Notes under the pieces: generated by a model
The model's database searches: none
The model's input: the letters and a program-made list of their open reading frames with translations, nothing else
Told to the model about the DNA's origin: nothing
Shown: positions 1 through 6,372 of the stretch, in pieces
Position numbering within the stretch: the stretch's first letter is position 1
Layout of the letters: each line of letters begins with the position of its first letter
Program-made: the position numbers and the translations under genes
Assembly: GCA_021841725.1 (NCBI GenBank)
Contig: JAKCEC010000024.1
Span: forward strand, 1 to 12,784
Length of the DNA: 12,784 nt
Origin: Actinomycetes bacterium
GTDB lineage: Bacteria > Actinomycetota > Acidimicrobiia > Acidimicrobiales > RAAP-2
Direction of reading: 5' to 3'

Positions 1-49
1 AAAGTCCTGTGACGTGACGGCGCGGGCGCACCGACGCGGTCGAGTTGTC

Positions 50-55
50 TAGGCT
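50..55 (+). promoter_or_regulatory. Putative -10 box (TAGGCT) for the hydrolase gene
   Basis: TAGGCT fits the actinobacterial TANNNT -10 pattern, and the same hexamer precedes nhaA in this window. It predicts a start near base 61-62 and a leader of about 16 bases. That leader would carry the GAGG at 67-70 ahead of the ATG at 78. No convincing -35 box is seen. Bases 1-49 show no recognisable gene. Confidence 0.35.
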
Positions 56-77
56 GGCGCACGAACGAGGCGGTGCG

Positions 78-1004
78 ATGATCCATCCCGACTACGAGAA
101 GTATTTGCGGACGCTACCGGAATCGGTCGCGCACCCCTCGACGCTGTCGACGCCGCAGCGGCGCGCGGAGTACCGCGAACGCGCCTTGCGCCAGGGCGGA
201 CCGCGCGAGGAGATGGCCGAGGTCGTCGACGGTGTCCTGCACCTCGAGGGTCGTGACCTGCGTTACCGCTTGTTCGTCCCGCACGAGGAGCGCGGCGACG
301 CCCTGGTGGTGTACTTCCACGGGGGTTCCTTCGTCTTTGGCGACCTCGACACCCACGACGCGCTGTGTCGACGACTGGCCAAGGACACCTCGATGCGGTT
401 CCTCGCGGTCGAGTACCGCTTGGCCCCCGAGCACCCGTTCCCGGCCGCCGTCGACGACGCCGTCGACGCGCTGCGCTACGTGAGCGCGCACGTGGGGGAC
501 GTCGCGGGAGCGAACACCAAACTCATCGCGATGGGCGACTCGGCCGGGGCGCCACTGCTCGCCCTGGCCGCCGCCGCCACGCGCCACGACCTGGCCCTGG
601 CCGGTCAGGTTCTGATCTACCCCACCCTCGGCCCCGAGGTGATGACCGATTCCTCACACCGTTACGCGACCGGGTACATCTTGGAGATCGAGCACCTGCG
701 CTACGACTACCAGCAATACTTGGGCGCCTTCGCTGACCACACCGATCCGCGCGTGACGCCCCTCTTCGCCGCCGACCTCACGGGGGCGCCCAGCGCCATC
801 GTCGTGGTGGCCGAGTGCGACCCGCTACGCGACGAGGCGATCGCCTACGCCGGACTGCTCGAGCACTTTGGCGTGCGCGTCGAGATCCTCGAAGCCGAGG
901 GCATGCTGCACGGTTTCCTGCGGATGGGCCACGTGGTGCCCGACGCCCTCGACATCGTCGACGACGTGGCGACCCACTTGAGTCAGTACGTGGCTAACGC
1001 CTAG
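78..1004 (+). CDS. Alpha/beta hydrolase, HSL (hormone-sensitive lipase-like) family esterase
   Basis: A 308-residue serine esterase or carboxylesterase of the HSL/family IV type (alpha/beta hydrolase fold 3), probably cytoplasmic. I see the oxyanion-hole motif HGGSF at about residues 81-85, the nucleophile motif GDSAG with Ser155, an acidic residue in ECDPLRDE (Asp248) and the histidine in GMLHGF (His278). Together these form a complete catalytic triad in the usual order. Length is typical for the family. The ATG at 78 is preferred because GAGG at 67-70 lies seven bases upstream. A TTG at 45 would add 11 unconserved residues and lies upstream of the predicted transcript start. The gene converges on the TetR gene, and the two stop codons overlap within CTAG. 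The substrate cannot be read from the sequence; short-chain acyl esters are usual for the family. Confidence 0.92.
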   Translation: MIHPDYEKYLRTLPESVAHPSTLSTPQRRAEYRERALRQGGPREEMAEVVDGVLHLEGRDLRYRLFVPHEERGDALVVYFHGGSFVFGDLDTHDALCRRLAKDTSMRFLAVEYRLAPEHPFPAAVDDAVDALRYVSAHVGDVAGANTKLIAMGDSAGAPLLALAAAATRHDLALAGQVLIYPTLGPEVMTDSSHRYATGYILEIEHLRYDYQQYLGAFADHTDPRVTPLFAADLTGAPSAIVVVAECDPLRDEAIAYAGLLEHFGVRVEILEAEGMLHGFLRMGHVVPDALDIVDDVATHLSQYVANA

Positions 1005-1011
1005 GTGGCGT
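997..1011. terminator. Small hairpin over the overlapping convergent stop codons
   Basis: ACGCC and GGCGT form a 5-bp stem around the loop TAGGT, which contains the hydrolase stop and abuts the TetR stop. A wider repeat, CGACGACG (959-966) against CGTCGTCG (1009-1016), flanks it. There is no U-tract on either strand, so a bidirectional terminator role is only a suggestion. Confidence 0.3.
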
Positions 1012-1615
1012 CGTCGAGGGGCGCGTCGAGCCCGGTGATCACGGCTTCGACGAAATCGCGAAAGACCCGGTCGCGGTCCGACGCGAAGTTGATGCCCAGG
1101 ATCTCGAGGGCGACGTAGCCGTGCACCGCCGCCCAGAGTTGTTGGGCCACGTCGACGTAGGAACGGCCGGGGAACACTCCGACGTCGGTGCAGCGTCGCA
1201 CCTGTCCGGTGAGGATCTCGAAACCCTTGGCGGCCACGTACATCGTCTCGGCCGCGGGGACGTACCCCACGAACTGGTGGAGGAACATGACCGTGTAGTG
1301 GCTACGGTGCGCGAGGGCGAAGTCGCGGTAGGCCATCGAACCCGCGACCAGGGTGGTGCGCGCGTCGTCGACGGTGACGTCGGCCCACGTCGCGAGCAGC
1401 GCGAAACCGTCGACCATGATGGCGTCGAGCACGCCGTCCTTACCGCCGAAGTGGTTGTAGATGGACATGGGCGCCACGCCGGCGCGACGCGCCAACGCGC
1501 GCACCGTGAGGCCCTCGGGCCCCTCCTCGGTCATCAGGGCGAGTGCCGCGCGGAGCACGAGCGACGGGATCTCCTCGGATGCGGTGCGCAGTGGACGGGG
1601 TGGCATCATGGCCAT
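1001..1615 (-). CDS. TetR/AcrR family transcriptional regulator with WHG-type C-terminal domain
   Basis: A 204-residue one-component repressor. The N-terminal TetR DNA-binding domain has its helix-turn-helix at about residues 36-56 (LTVRALARRAGVAP followed by SIYNHF), then the typical GGKDGVLDAI helix. The C-terminal ligand domain carries WAAVHGYVALEI (161-172), the W-H-G signature of the TetR_C_33/WHG group, which I infer binds a small hydrophobic effector. It is divergent from the DHA2 exporter, and only about 65 bases separate the start codons, with a strong dyad between them. That is the classic arrangement for self-repression and control of an efflux pump. No clear Shine-Dalgarno precedes the ATG at 1615; the ATG codons at residues 3 and 4 are alternatives. 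The 3' end overlaps the hydrolase by four bases. Confidence 0.93.
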   Translation of the reverse strand: MAMMPPRPLRTASEEIPSLVLRAALALMTEEGPEGLTVRALARRAGVAPMSIYNHFGGKDGVLDAIMVDGFALLATWADVTVDDARTTLVAGSMAYRDFALAHRSHYTVMFLHQFVGYVPAAETMYVAAKGFEILTGQVRRCTDVGVFPGRSYVDVAQQLWAAVHGYVALEILGINFASDRDRVFRDFVEAVITGLDAPLDDAT

Positions 1616-1648
1616 AGTAGAACGTCGTTCTATAATTGACGTACTACT
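1616..1648. promoter_or_regulatory. Nested inverted repeats, probable TetR operator
   Basis: Two dyads share this gap. A perfect 15-bp palindrome, TAGAACG-T-CGTTCTA, spans 1618-1632. A larger repeat has 11-base arms AGTAGAACGTC (1616-1626) and GACGTACTACT (1638-1648), matching at 10 of 11 positions around an 11-base spacer. The TATAAT at 1631-1636 sits inside the larger dyad and overlaps the end of the small one, so a bound repressor would block the exporter promoter. The left arm abuts the regulator's start codon, which suggests self-regulation. Confidence 0.75.
1631..1636 (+). promoter_or_regulatory. -10 box (TATAAT) of the MFS exporter promoter
   Basis: A perfect TATAAT in otherwise GC-rich DNA, predicting a start near base 1643 and a leader of about 38 bases to the TTG at 1681. 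No good -35 hexamer is visible at 16-18 bases upstream. It overlaps the operator-like dyads. A minus-strand TATAGA (1634-1629) could serve the regulator. Confidence 0.55.
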
Positions 1649-1667
1649 GACTTCACTGGTCGGCGAT

Positions 1668-1674
1668 GAAGGAG
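1668..1674 (+). promoter_or_regulatory. Shine-Dalgarno GAAGGAG that decides the exporter start
   Basis: GAAGGAG lies six bases before the TTG at 1681. The in-frame ATG at 1666 has no ribosome binding site upstream and would put this motif inside the coding region. The TTG is therefore the likelier start. Confidence 0.6.
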
Positions 1675-1680
1675 ACTCAA

Positions 1681-3240
1681 TTGACCCGGCGCCGGCGACG
1701 CAGCCCCTGGTTGATTCTCGCCGTCTTGTGCATCGCGGTCTTGATCGTGGTCATCGACAACACGATCGTCAATGTCGCGCTGCCGACCTTGTCGGCGAAA
1801 CTGAACGCATCGGACTCGGGGTTGCAGTGGATCGTTGACAGCTATTCGTTGCCCTTCGCGGGCCTCCTGTTGGCCGGTGGGGAGATCTCGGATCGCTGGG
1901 GGCGTCGTCGGGTGATGCAGGCCTCACTCCTCTCCTTCGCGCTGTTCTCCCTCGTGGCCGCGCAGAGTCACTCGTTGACCCAGTTGCTCACTGCGCGCGC
2001 CCTGATGGGCGTCTCGGCCGCCTTCATCTTCCCCGCGACGCTCTCCTTGATCACGGCCTCCTTCGACGACTTGGCGGCCCGGGCCAAGGCCTTCGGGATC
2101 TGGGGGGCGACCGCGGGGGTCGCCATCGCCGTGGGACCCATCGCCGGGGGGTACCTCATCGACCACTTCTGGTTCGGGTCCGTCTTCGTGGTGAACGTAC
2201 CGGTGGCGTGCCTCACCATTGCGCTGGCCGCCTTCGTCGTGCCCGAGTCGCGCAGCCCGGTGATGCGCCGCGTCGACCTGGGCGGTCTCTTCCTCGGCAG
2301 CGTCAGCGTGACGACGCTGGTGCTGGGGATCATCGAGGGCCCCTCGTGGGGCTGGCTGAGTGCGCGGGTCCTCGGTCTCTTCGCGGTGTCCCTGGTGACG
2401 CTCCTGCTCTTCGCGCGCTACGAGCGACACCTCGTCGACCCGATGCTCGACGTGCGCCTGTTTCGCCGCGGCGCGTTCTCCGCGGCGGCGGGCGCCATCG
2501 CCACGAGCTTCTTTTGCCTGTTCGGCTTCGTCTTCCTCGTCACCCAGTACTTTCAGTTGGTGCACGACTACACGCCCCTGTCGGCGGGGGTGCACACCCT
2601 GCCCTTCGCCCTCGCCACCATCATCGCCACCCCCATCGGCGCCGTCGTGGCGCTGCGCATCGGGATCCGCTGGGTGGTGTCCTCGGGCCTGGTGATCATG
2701 GGCGCCGCCATGATGTGGATGACCCAATTCGGGGCCCACGCCGCGTACTGGGGACCGGTCGTGATCTCGATGATGGTACTGGCGGTGGGTTTCTCCTTCA
2801 TCTCGTCGCCGTCGACCTCGGCGCTGATGGGCTCCTTGACCGCGGCGCAGATCGGCGCGGGCGCCGCGGTCAACGAGACGACCCGAGAGCTCGGTGGCAC
2901 GCTGGGCGTCGCGGTGGTGGGCTCGGTCTTCTCCTCGCTCTTCGCGCGACGCATCGCCGAGGTGCTGGGCCCCCTGGGGCTGGGTCACCACGGCATCGAG
3001 GTGGCGCAGCGTTCGATGCAGGCGGCCCTGCGCGTGGTGGCCATGGCCGGCCCGGCGGCGCGCAGCGCCGCGACCTACGAGGGGCTCGACCAGGCGTTCA
3101 TGGACGGGTTCCACCGCGGTTGCGTCGTGGCCGCGGTCGCCGCCATCGTGGTCGGCGTCGTGACGTTCTTCTACTTGCCGGGTTCGGCGGCCACGCCGGG
3201 TCACACGATCCATCCGTTGGCGCACTTCGACGCGGCCTGA
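1681..3240 (+). CDS. DHA2-family (EmrB/QacA-like) MFS drug:proton antiporter
   Basis: A 519-residue inner-membrane exporter of the 14-TM DHA2 branch. A short Arg-rich N terminus leads into TM1 with the motif DNTIVNVALP (Asp26), the D1 signature of these pumps. Motif A is GGEISDRWGRRR (about 66-77), and the antiporter motif C, a GATAG...GPIAGG pattern, lies at about 142-157. Many further hydrophobic segments follow to the C terminus. The start is placed at TTG 1681 on the strength of GAAGGAG at 1668-1674; annotation from the ATG at 1666 would give 524 residues. It is divergent from the TetR gene and lies under the operator-like dyads, so it is probably induced by the compound it exports. The CoA-transferase begins 20 bases downstream. 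The substrate is unknown; hydrophobic drugs, dyes or organic acids are all possible for the family. Confidence 0.93.
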   Translation: MTRRRRRSPWLILAVLCIAVLIVVIDNTIVNVALPTLSAKLNASDSGLQWIVDSYSLPFAGLLLAGGEISDRWGRRRVMQASLLSFALFSLVAAQSHSLTQLLTARALMGVSAAFIFPATLSLITASFDDLAARAKAFGIWGATAGVAIAVGPIAGGYLIDHFWFGSVFVVNVPVACLTIALAAFVVPESRSPVMRRVDLGGLFLGSVSVTTLVLGIIEGPSWGWLSARVLGLFAVSLVTLLLFARYERHLVDPMLDVRLFRRGAFSAAAGAIATSFFCLFGFVFLVTQYFQLVHDYTPLSAGVHTLPFALATIIATPIGAVVALRIGIRWVVSSGLVIMGAAMMWMTQFGAHAAYWGPVVISMMVLAVGFSFISSPSTSALMGSLTAAQIGAGAAVNETTRELGGTLGVAVVGSVFSSLFARRIAEVLGPLGLGHHGIEVAQRSMQAALRVVAMAGPAARSAATYEGLDQAFMDGFHRGCVVAAVAAIVVGVVTFFYLPGSAATPGHTIHPLAHFDAA

Positions 3241-3248
3241 TCCGGGTC

Positions 3249-3254
3249 TACAGT
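3249..3254 (+). promoter_or_regulatory. -10 box (TACAGT) of a probable leaderless promoter
   Basis: TACAGT is followed by exactly six bases and then the GTG at 3261, so transcription could start on the start codon. The same geometry precedes the Fur-family and nhaA genes. It decides the start of the CoA-transferase, which has no Shine-Dalgarno. Confidence 0.5.
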
Positions 3255-3260
3255 TTGAAC

Positions 3261-4418
3261 GTGGTCTGGCCCCTGCACGACGTCAACGTGGGGACGGGTC
3301 TACCGCTCGAGGGCGTGCGCGTCCTGGATTTCTCGCGCGTGCTGGCGGGTCCGCTGGCGGCGATGATCGCGGGCGACCTCGGCGCCGACGTCATCAAGGT
3401 GGAGGGGCCCGAGGGCGACCCCGTGCGCTCCCTGGCCCCGCCCTCCTTCGGCGAGGACGCGACGTACTACTTGGCCGTCAATCGACATCGCCGCAACGTG
3501 GTGGCGGACTTGCGCGACGCCGCGGACTTCGCCGCGGTCGAGGCCCTGGTGCGCCACGCCGACGCCGTGGTGGAGAATTACCTACCCGCGCAGTACGCCG
3601 CACTCGGCATCGAGCGGCTACGCCGCGCTAATCCCGAGTGCGTGTGGGTGAGCGTGACGCCCGCGGCGTCGGGGACCGCGCTCGCGCAGCGCCCCTCCTT
3701 CGACGTACTGGCCCAGGCCCGATCGGGGCTCATGGGCGTGACGGGCGAGGCCGAGGGTGAGCCCACCAAGGTGGGGTCACCCGTCGCCGACGTCGTCACC
3801 GGACTCTACGGCGCCATCGCGCTGGTCACGGGCCTCTACGCCCGACTCGCGCAGCGGCCGGGCCGCCACTTCGAGGCGCCGCTGCTGGAGTCCACGATGT
3901 CGGCGCTCATTAATCAGGCGCAGGGGTACTTGGCCACGGGCGTCAACCCGCGACGTTTGGGAAACGACCATCCCTCCATCGCCCCCTACGGGCCGGTGCG
4001 CACGCGCGACGGGTCGGTGATGTTGGCGGTGGGAACCGACGCCCAATTCGCGCGGTTGCTCGCCGCGCTCGGCGACGACGAACTCAGCGCGGTGACCGGA
4101 TTCGAACGCAACGAACAGCGCGTGGCGCGCCGCGAGGACTTACGTGAGCGGCTCGATCGCGTCTTCGCCACGCGCGCCACCGAGGAGTGGCTAGCGGCGC
4201 TCGACGCGGCGGGGGTGCCCCACGCCCCGATTCTGGACGTGGCCGGCGCGTTCGCGCAGTTGAGCGTGGCCGAGGGCGACTTCGTGGGCGAGATGTCGAC
4301 CCCGCACGGTCCCGTGCGCGCGATGCGCTCACCGCTGCGCATCGACGGTCAGCGCCCGGGTCTGCGCAGTGGTCCGCGACGCTTCGGACAGGACACCGCG
4401 CACCTACTCGGCGGGTAG
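3261..4418 (+). CDS. CaiB/BaiF family (class III) CoA-transferase
   Basis: A 385-residue cytoplasmic enzyme that moves CoA between an acyl-CoA and a carboxylic acid through enzyme-bound anhydride and thioester intermediates. The N-terminal signature LEGVRVLDFSRVLAGP, then GDLGADVIKVEGPEGD and VENYLPAQ, are typical of the family. The catalytic aspartate is Asp177 in SPVADVVTG, equivalent to the formyl-CoA transferase/CaiB Asp169. The usual TGKGQ stretch is replaced by RPGRHFEAPLLES, a modest divergence. Length is normal (about 380-430). I chose GTG 3261 because TACAGT sits six bases upstream; GTG 3288 and TTG 3255 are in-frame alternatives. The reading frame stays open for 1 kb upstream through the exporter gene, but that is a high-GC shadow and not a fusion. 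The gene converges on the carboxyltransferase with a 3-base gap. Substrates cannot be assigned; related proteins include alpha-methylacyl-CoA racemases. Confidence 0.92.
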   Translation: MVWPLHDVNVGTGLPLEGVRVLDFSRVLAGPLAAMIAGDLGADVIKVEGPEGDPVRSLAPPSFGEDATYYLAVNRHRRNVVADLRDAADFAAVEALVRHADAVVENYLPAQYAALGIERLRRANPECVWVSVTPAASGTALAQRPSFDVLAQARSGLMGVTGEAEGEPTKVGSPVADVVTGLYGAIALVTGLYARLAQRPGRHFEAPLLESTMSALINQAQGYLATGVNPRRLGNDHPSIAPYGPVRTRDGSVMLAVGTDAQFARLLAALGDDELSAVTGFERNEQRVARREDLRERLDRVFATRATEEWLAALDAAGVPHAPILDVAGAFAQLSVAEGDFVGEMSTPHGPVRAMRSPLRIDGQRPGLRSGPRRFGQDTAHLLGG

Positions 4419-4422
4419 GTGC
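4400..4422. terminator. Perfect hairpin spanning both convergent stop codons
   Basis: GCACCTAC (4400-4407) and GTAGGTGC (4415-4422) form a perfect 8-bp stem around TCGGCGG. A U-G and a C-G pair can extend the stem inward, leaving a 3-base loop. The CoA-transferase stop lies in the right arm, and the carboxyltransferase stop starts on its last base. Being symmetric, it could stop transcription from both sides. Neither strand has a U-tract. Confidence 0.55.
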
Positions 4423-6260
4423 TACTCCTGGACGATTTCGAAGGCGCGCAGGTTGCGGATCCGTTCGTGCCGGCGCGCGCGGCGCTTCTTCTCCGAGAGT
4501 GCGGCGAGCTCCACGTAGGAGGCGAGGATGGCCTGGTGCAGGTGTTCCACCGTGACGAAGGGGTTCGCGTCCTCGGTCACGACCTCGTCGATGAGTCCGA
4601 GGTCCAGTTGGTCGGCCGCGGTGGAGCGCATGGTGGACACCGTCACCTTGACCTGCTCGTGCGAGGGGGAGGGTGTCTTGTAGAGGATCGACGCCGCCGA
4701 GCGTGGCTCGGCCACGAAGGCCATCGCCTTCTCGAGCATGATCACGTGGTCGGCCATGGGCGTGGTGGCCAGGCCACCGCCCGAGCCCAGGGCGCCCGCG
4801 ACGACCGTGATGACGGGTTCGGAGTAGTCGATGCCCTTCAAGATGGACCGCGCGATGGCGCGACTCTGCCCGCGCCGCTCGCTTTCGAGGGTGGGCTTGG
4901 CGCCGAGCGTGTCGGTGACGAACAGCGCGGGGAGGCCCAGTCGTTCGCCGATGTCGAGCATGCGCTCCATGAAGGCGAAGTCCTCGGGGGCCGGATTCGA
5001 GGGACGCTTGACGACGGTGTCGCCGATGCGCTGGTACGAGGGCTGGGTCCCGACGATGACGAAGGGTTGTGCGCCGATCTTGGCGAAGGCCCCCACGATG
5101 GCGGGGTAGCGACGGAAATCGGTCTCTTGCACGAAGTTGTAGACCGCGGTCGCGTCGGTGAAGGCGTAACGCGCAATGAACTCCAGGTCGATGCGGTTGG
5201 CGTCGGTCATCAGGTCCTGGTAGCGCTCGACGAGGGCGTCGGCGGGGTCCGCCGACGCGGCCCGCGAGGGCGAGGGGCGCACGAACTCGGCGTCGGGGGC
5301 GATGTCGAAGAACGGCCCCTGGATCCCCACGGGTCCGAAGTCGAACGAGCGACGCGCGTCGGGGGCGCTGACGTTACGGATGGCCGGTACCGTCTCCGCA
5401 CTCAACTGGTGCTGACGGTCGGGCCGGGTGGTGGAGGACAGGACCGAGCCCACGTAGGTCACCAGCTCCTTGACGTCGTGCAAGACGACGTCGATGTTGC
5501 GGTCGAGCAGGTTGGCCTCGGCGCTCTGAGAGCCCGACGGGACGGCGTTGCCCTCGAAGGCCTCGATGACGTTGGGTCCGGCGAAGCCGTAGTCGGTCCC
5601 CGAGGTCGCCACGATGAGGTCCGCGTTGGGGACCGCGCTCGCCGAGACGCCACCCCACACGTTGCCCAGGAGTACCGCGATCTGGGGCAGGGCGACCTTC
5701 TCCTTGTAGTGGCGGATCGCTTCGACCATTCTGGTCATCTGCGTGAGCCCGGCGAAGTTCTCGTGTTGGCGCACGCCACTGGAGACGTAGACGCTGACGA
5801 AGGGGAGCTTCTTGGCGATGGCCAGGTCCGCCGCCGCCTGGAAGGTCTCACCCGACACGACGCCGAGGGAGCCCGCGAAGAAGTCCCAGTTCATGGCGTA
5901 GAGCACGACGGGGTGGCCGTCGAAGGTGGCCAGTCCGTACGTCGAGGACTCGGACTTGCCCCGACCGGTCTCGCGCCGCAACTTGTCTAAGTAGGACTCG
6001 TCACGCTCACCGGAGCCCCCTCGACGGATGAGTCCGATGAGGTCCTTGCCGATGCTCCAGCGGCCGTGGCTCGACTTGAAGTGGACCAGCTCCTGCAGCG
6101 CCAGGAGCTCGCCGGGGCTGTTGATCTTTCGCCGGTTACGAAGGTGCGCCTGCACCGCGGGCTCGAAGGTGGGCAGGCCCACCGGGTGTCCCTCGCCGAA
6201 GAACGCGTGATCGAGGTCGTCCTCGTGGGACGACCCACTATTTTCAGTGGATTCAATCAT
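4422..6260 (-). CDS. Fused beta-alpha carboxyltransferase (AccD-AccA-like), cysteine-free
   Basis: A 612-residue carboxyltransferase of the biotin-dependent acyl/acetyl-CoA carboxylase type, close to the summed length of bacterial AccD plus AccA. The beta-like half (about 108-272) shows WDFFAGSLGVVSGE, SSGVRQHENFAGLTQM, WGGVSAS and GFAGPNVIEAFEG. After a variable linker, the alpha-like half (about 359-562) shows FVTDTLGAKPTLESERRGQS, GSGGGL, MADHVIMLEKA and AEPRSAASILYK. No cysteine is present, so the AccD zinc ribbon is absent. The beta oxyanion-loop motif SGGAR reads SSGVR (160-164), while the alpha GSGG motif is kept. I chose ATG 6260; a TTG three codons upstream overlaps the likely -10 box. 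No biotin carboxylase or carrier gene is in the window, so partners must lie elsewhere. The acyl-CoA substrate is unknown. Confidence 0.88.
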   Translation of the reverse strand: MIESTENSGSSHEDDLDHAFFGEGHPVGLPTFEPAVQAHLRNRRKINSPGELLALQELVHFKSSHGRWSIGKDLIGLIRRGGSGERDESYLDKLRRETGRGKSESSTYGLATFDGHPVVLYAMNWDFFAGSLGVVSGETFQAAADLAIAKKLPFVSVYVSSGVRQHENFAGLTQMTRMVEAIRHYKEKVALPQIAVLLGNVWGGVSASAVPNADLIVATSGTDYGFAGPNVIEAFEGNAVPSGSQSAEANLLDRNIDVVLHDVKELVTYVGSVLSSTTRPDRQHQLSAETVPAIRNVSAPDARRSFDFGPVGIQGPFFDIAPDAEFVRPSPSRAASADPADALVERYQDLMTDANRIDLEFIARYAFTDATAVYNFVQETDFRRYPAIVGAFAKIGAQPFVIVGTQPSYQRIGDTVVKRPSNPAPEDFAFMERMLDIGERLGLPALFVTDTLGAKPTLESERRGQSRAIARSILKGIDYSEPVITVVAGALGSGGGLATTPMADHVIMLEKAMAFVAEPRSAASILYKTPSPSHEQVKVTVSTMRSTAADQLDLGLIDEVVTEDANPFVTVEHLHQAILASYVELAALSEKKRRARRHERIRNLRAFEIVQE

Positions 6261-6268
6261 GGGTGCCA

Positions 6269-6274
6269 ATTATG
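6269..6274 (-). promoter_or_regulatory. Extended -10 box (TGT-CATAAT) before the carboxyltransferase
   Basis: On the minus strand CATAAT, preceded by TGT (an extended -10), is followed by eight bases and the ATG at 6260. The transcript would be nearly leaderless. A TTG start at 6269 would sit inside this box, which argues for the ATG. Confidence 0.45.
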
Positions 6275-6309
6275 ACACAGGCGATTTTTGCGCGAGCGTC
6301 CGGTGAGCG

Positions 6310-6355
6310 GTAACTCCCCGGTAAGACCACGAACGTCGGGTAACCGGTCGGTAGG
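6310..6355. repeat. Two 11-bp-period GTAAC direct-repeat pairs
   Basis: GTAAC (6310-6314), six bases, GTAAG (6321-6325); then GTAAC (6340-6344), six bases, GTAGG (6351-6355). Half-sites with an 11-base period are typical of OmpR-family winged-helix regulators; GTnAC-N6 layouts are known for actinobacterial MtrA and GlnR sites. They lie about 35-80 bases upstream of the carboxyltransferase -10 box, in the 112-base gap (6261-6372) behind the ABC permease gene. Nothing else is recognisable in that gap. Confidence 0.4.
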
Positions 6356-6372
6356 CGGCGCCGGGGGCGCAC

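Noticed and set aside
45..77. TTG 45 as the start of the hydrolase
   Set aside because: It adds 11 residues without family similarity, lacks a ribosome site and overlaps the likely -10 box. ATG 78 has GAGG at good spacing.
1636..1641. TTGACG as a -35 box for a downstream plus-strand promoter
   Set aside because: No acceptable -10 lies 16-18 bases downstream, and TATAAT just before it is the better element.
1924..3225. A 433-codon minus-strand open frame antisense to the first exporter
   Set aside because: Low-complexity Arg/His/Gly/Asp composition and no ribosome site or motif. The plus strand is plainly coding.
2208..3260. Open frame extending the CoA-transferase 1 kb upstream, through the exporter gene
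   Set aside because: The translated stretch is Arg/Gly/Pro-rich with no family similarity and lies under a clear MFS gene in another frame. It is a high-GC shadow, and homology to CaiB begins only after about 3300.
4419..5990. A 523-codon plus-strand open frame antisense to the carboxyltransferase
   Set aside because: Its composition (Gly, Asp, Arg, Val, His rich, no motifs) is that of a complement frame in GC-rich DNA, while the minus-strand frame has clear AccD and AccA motifs.
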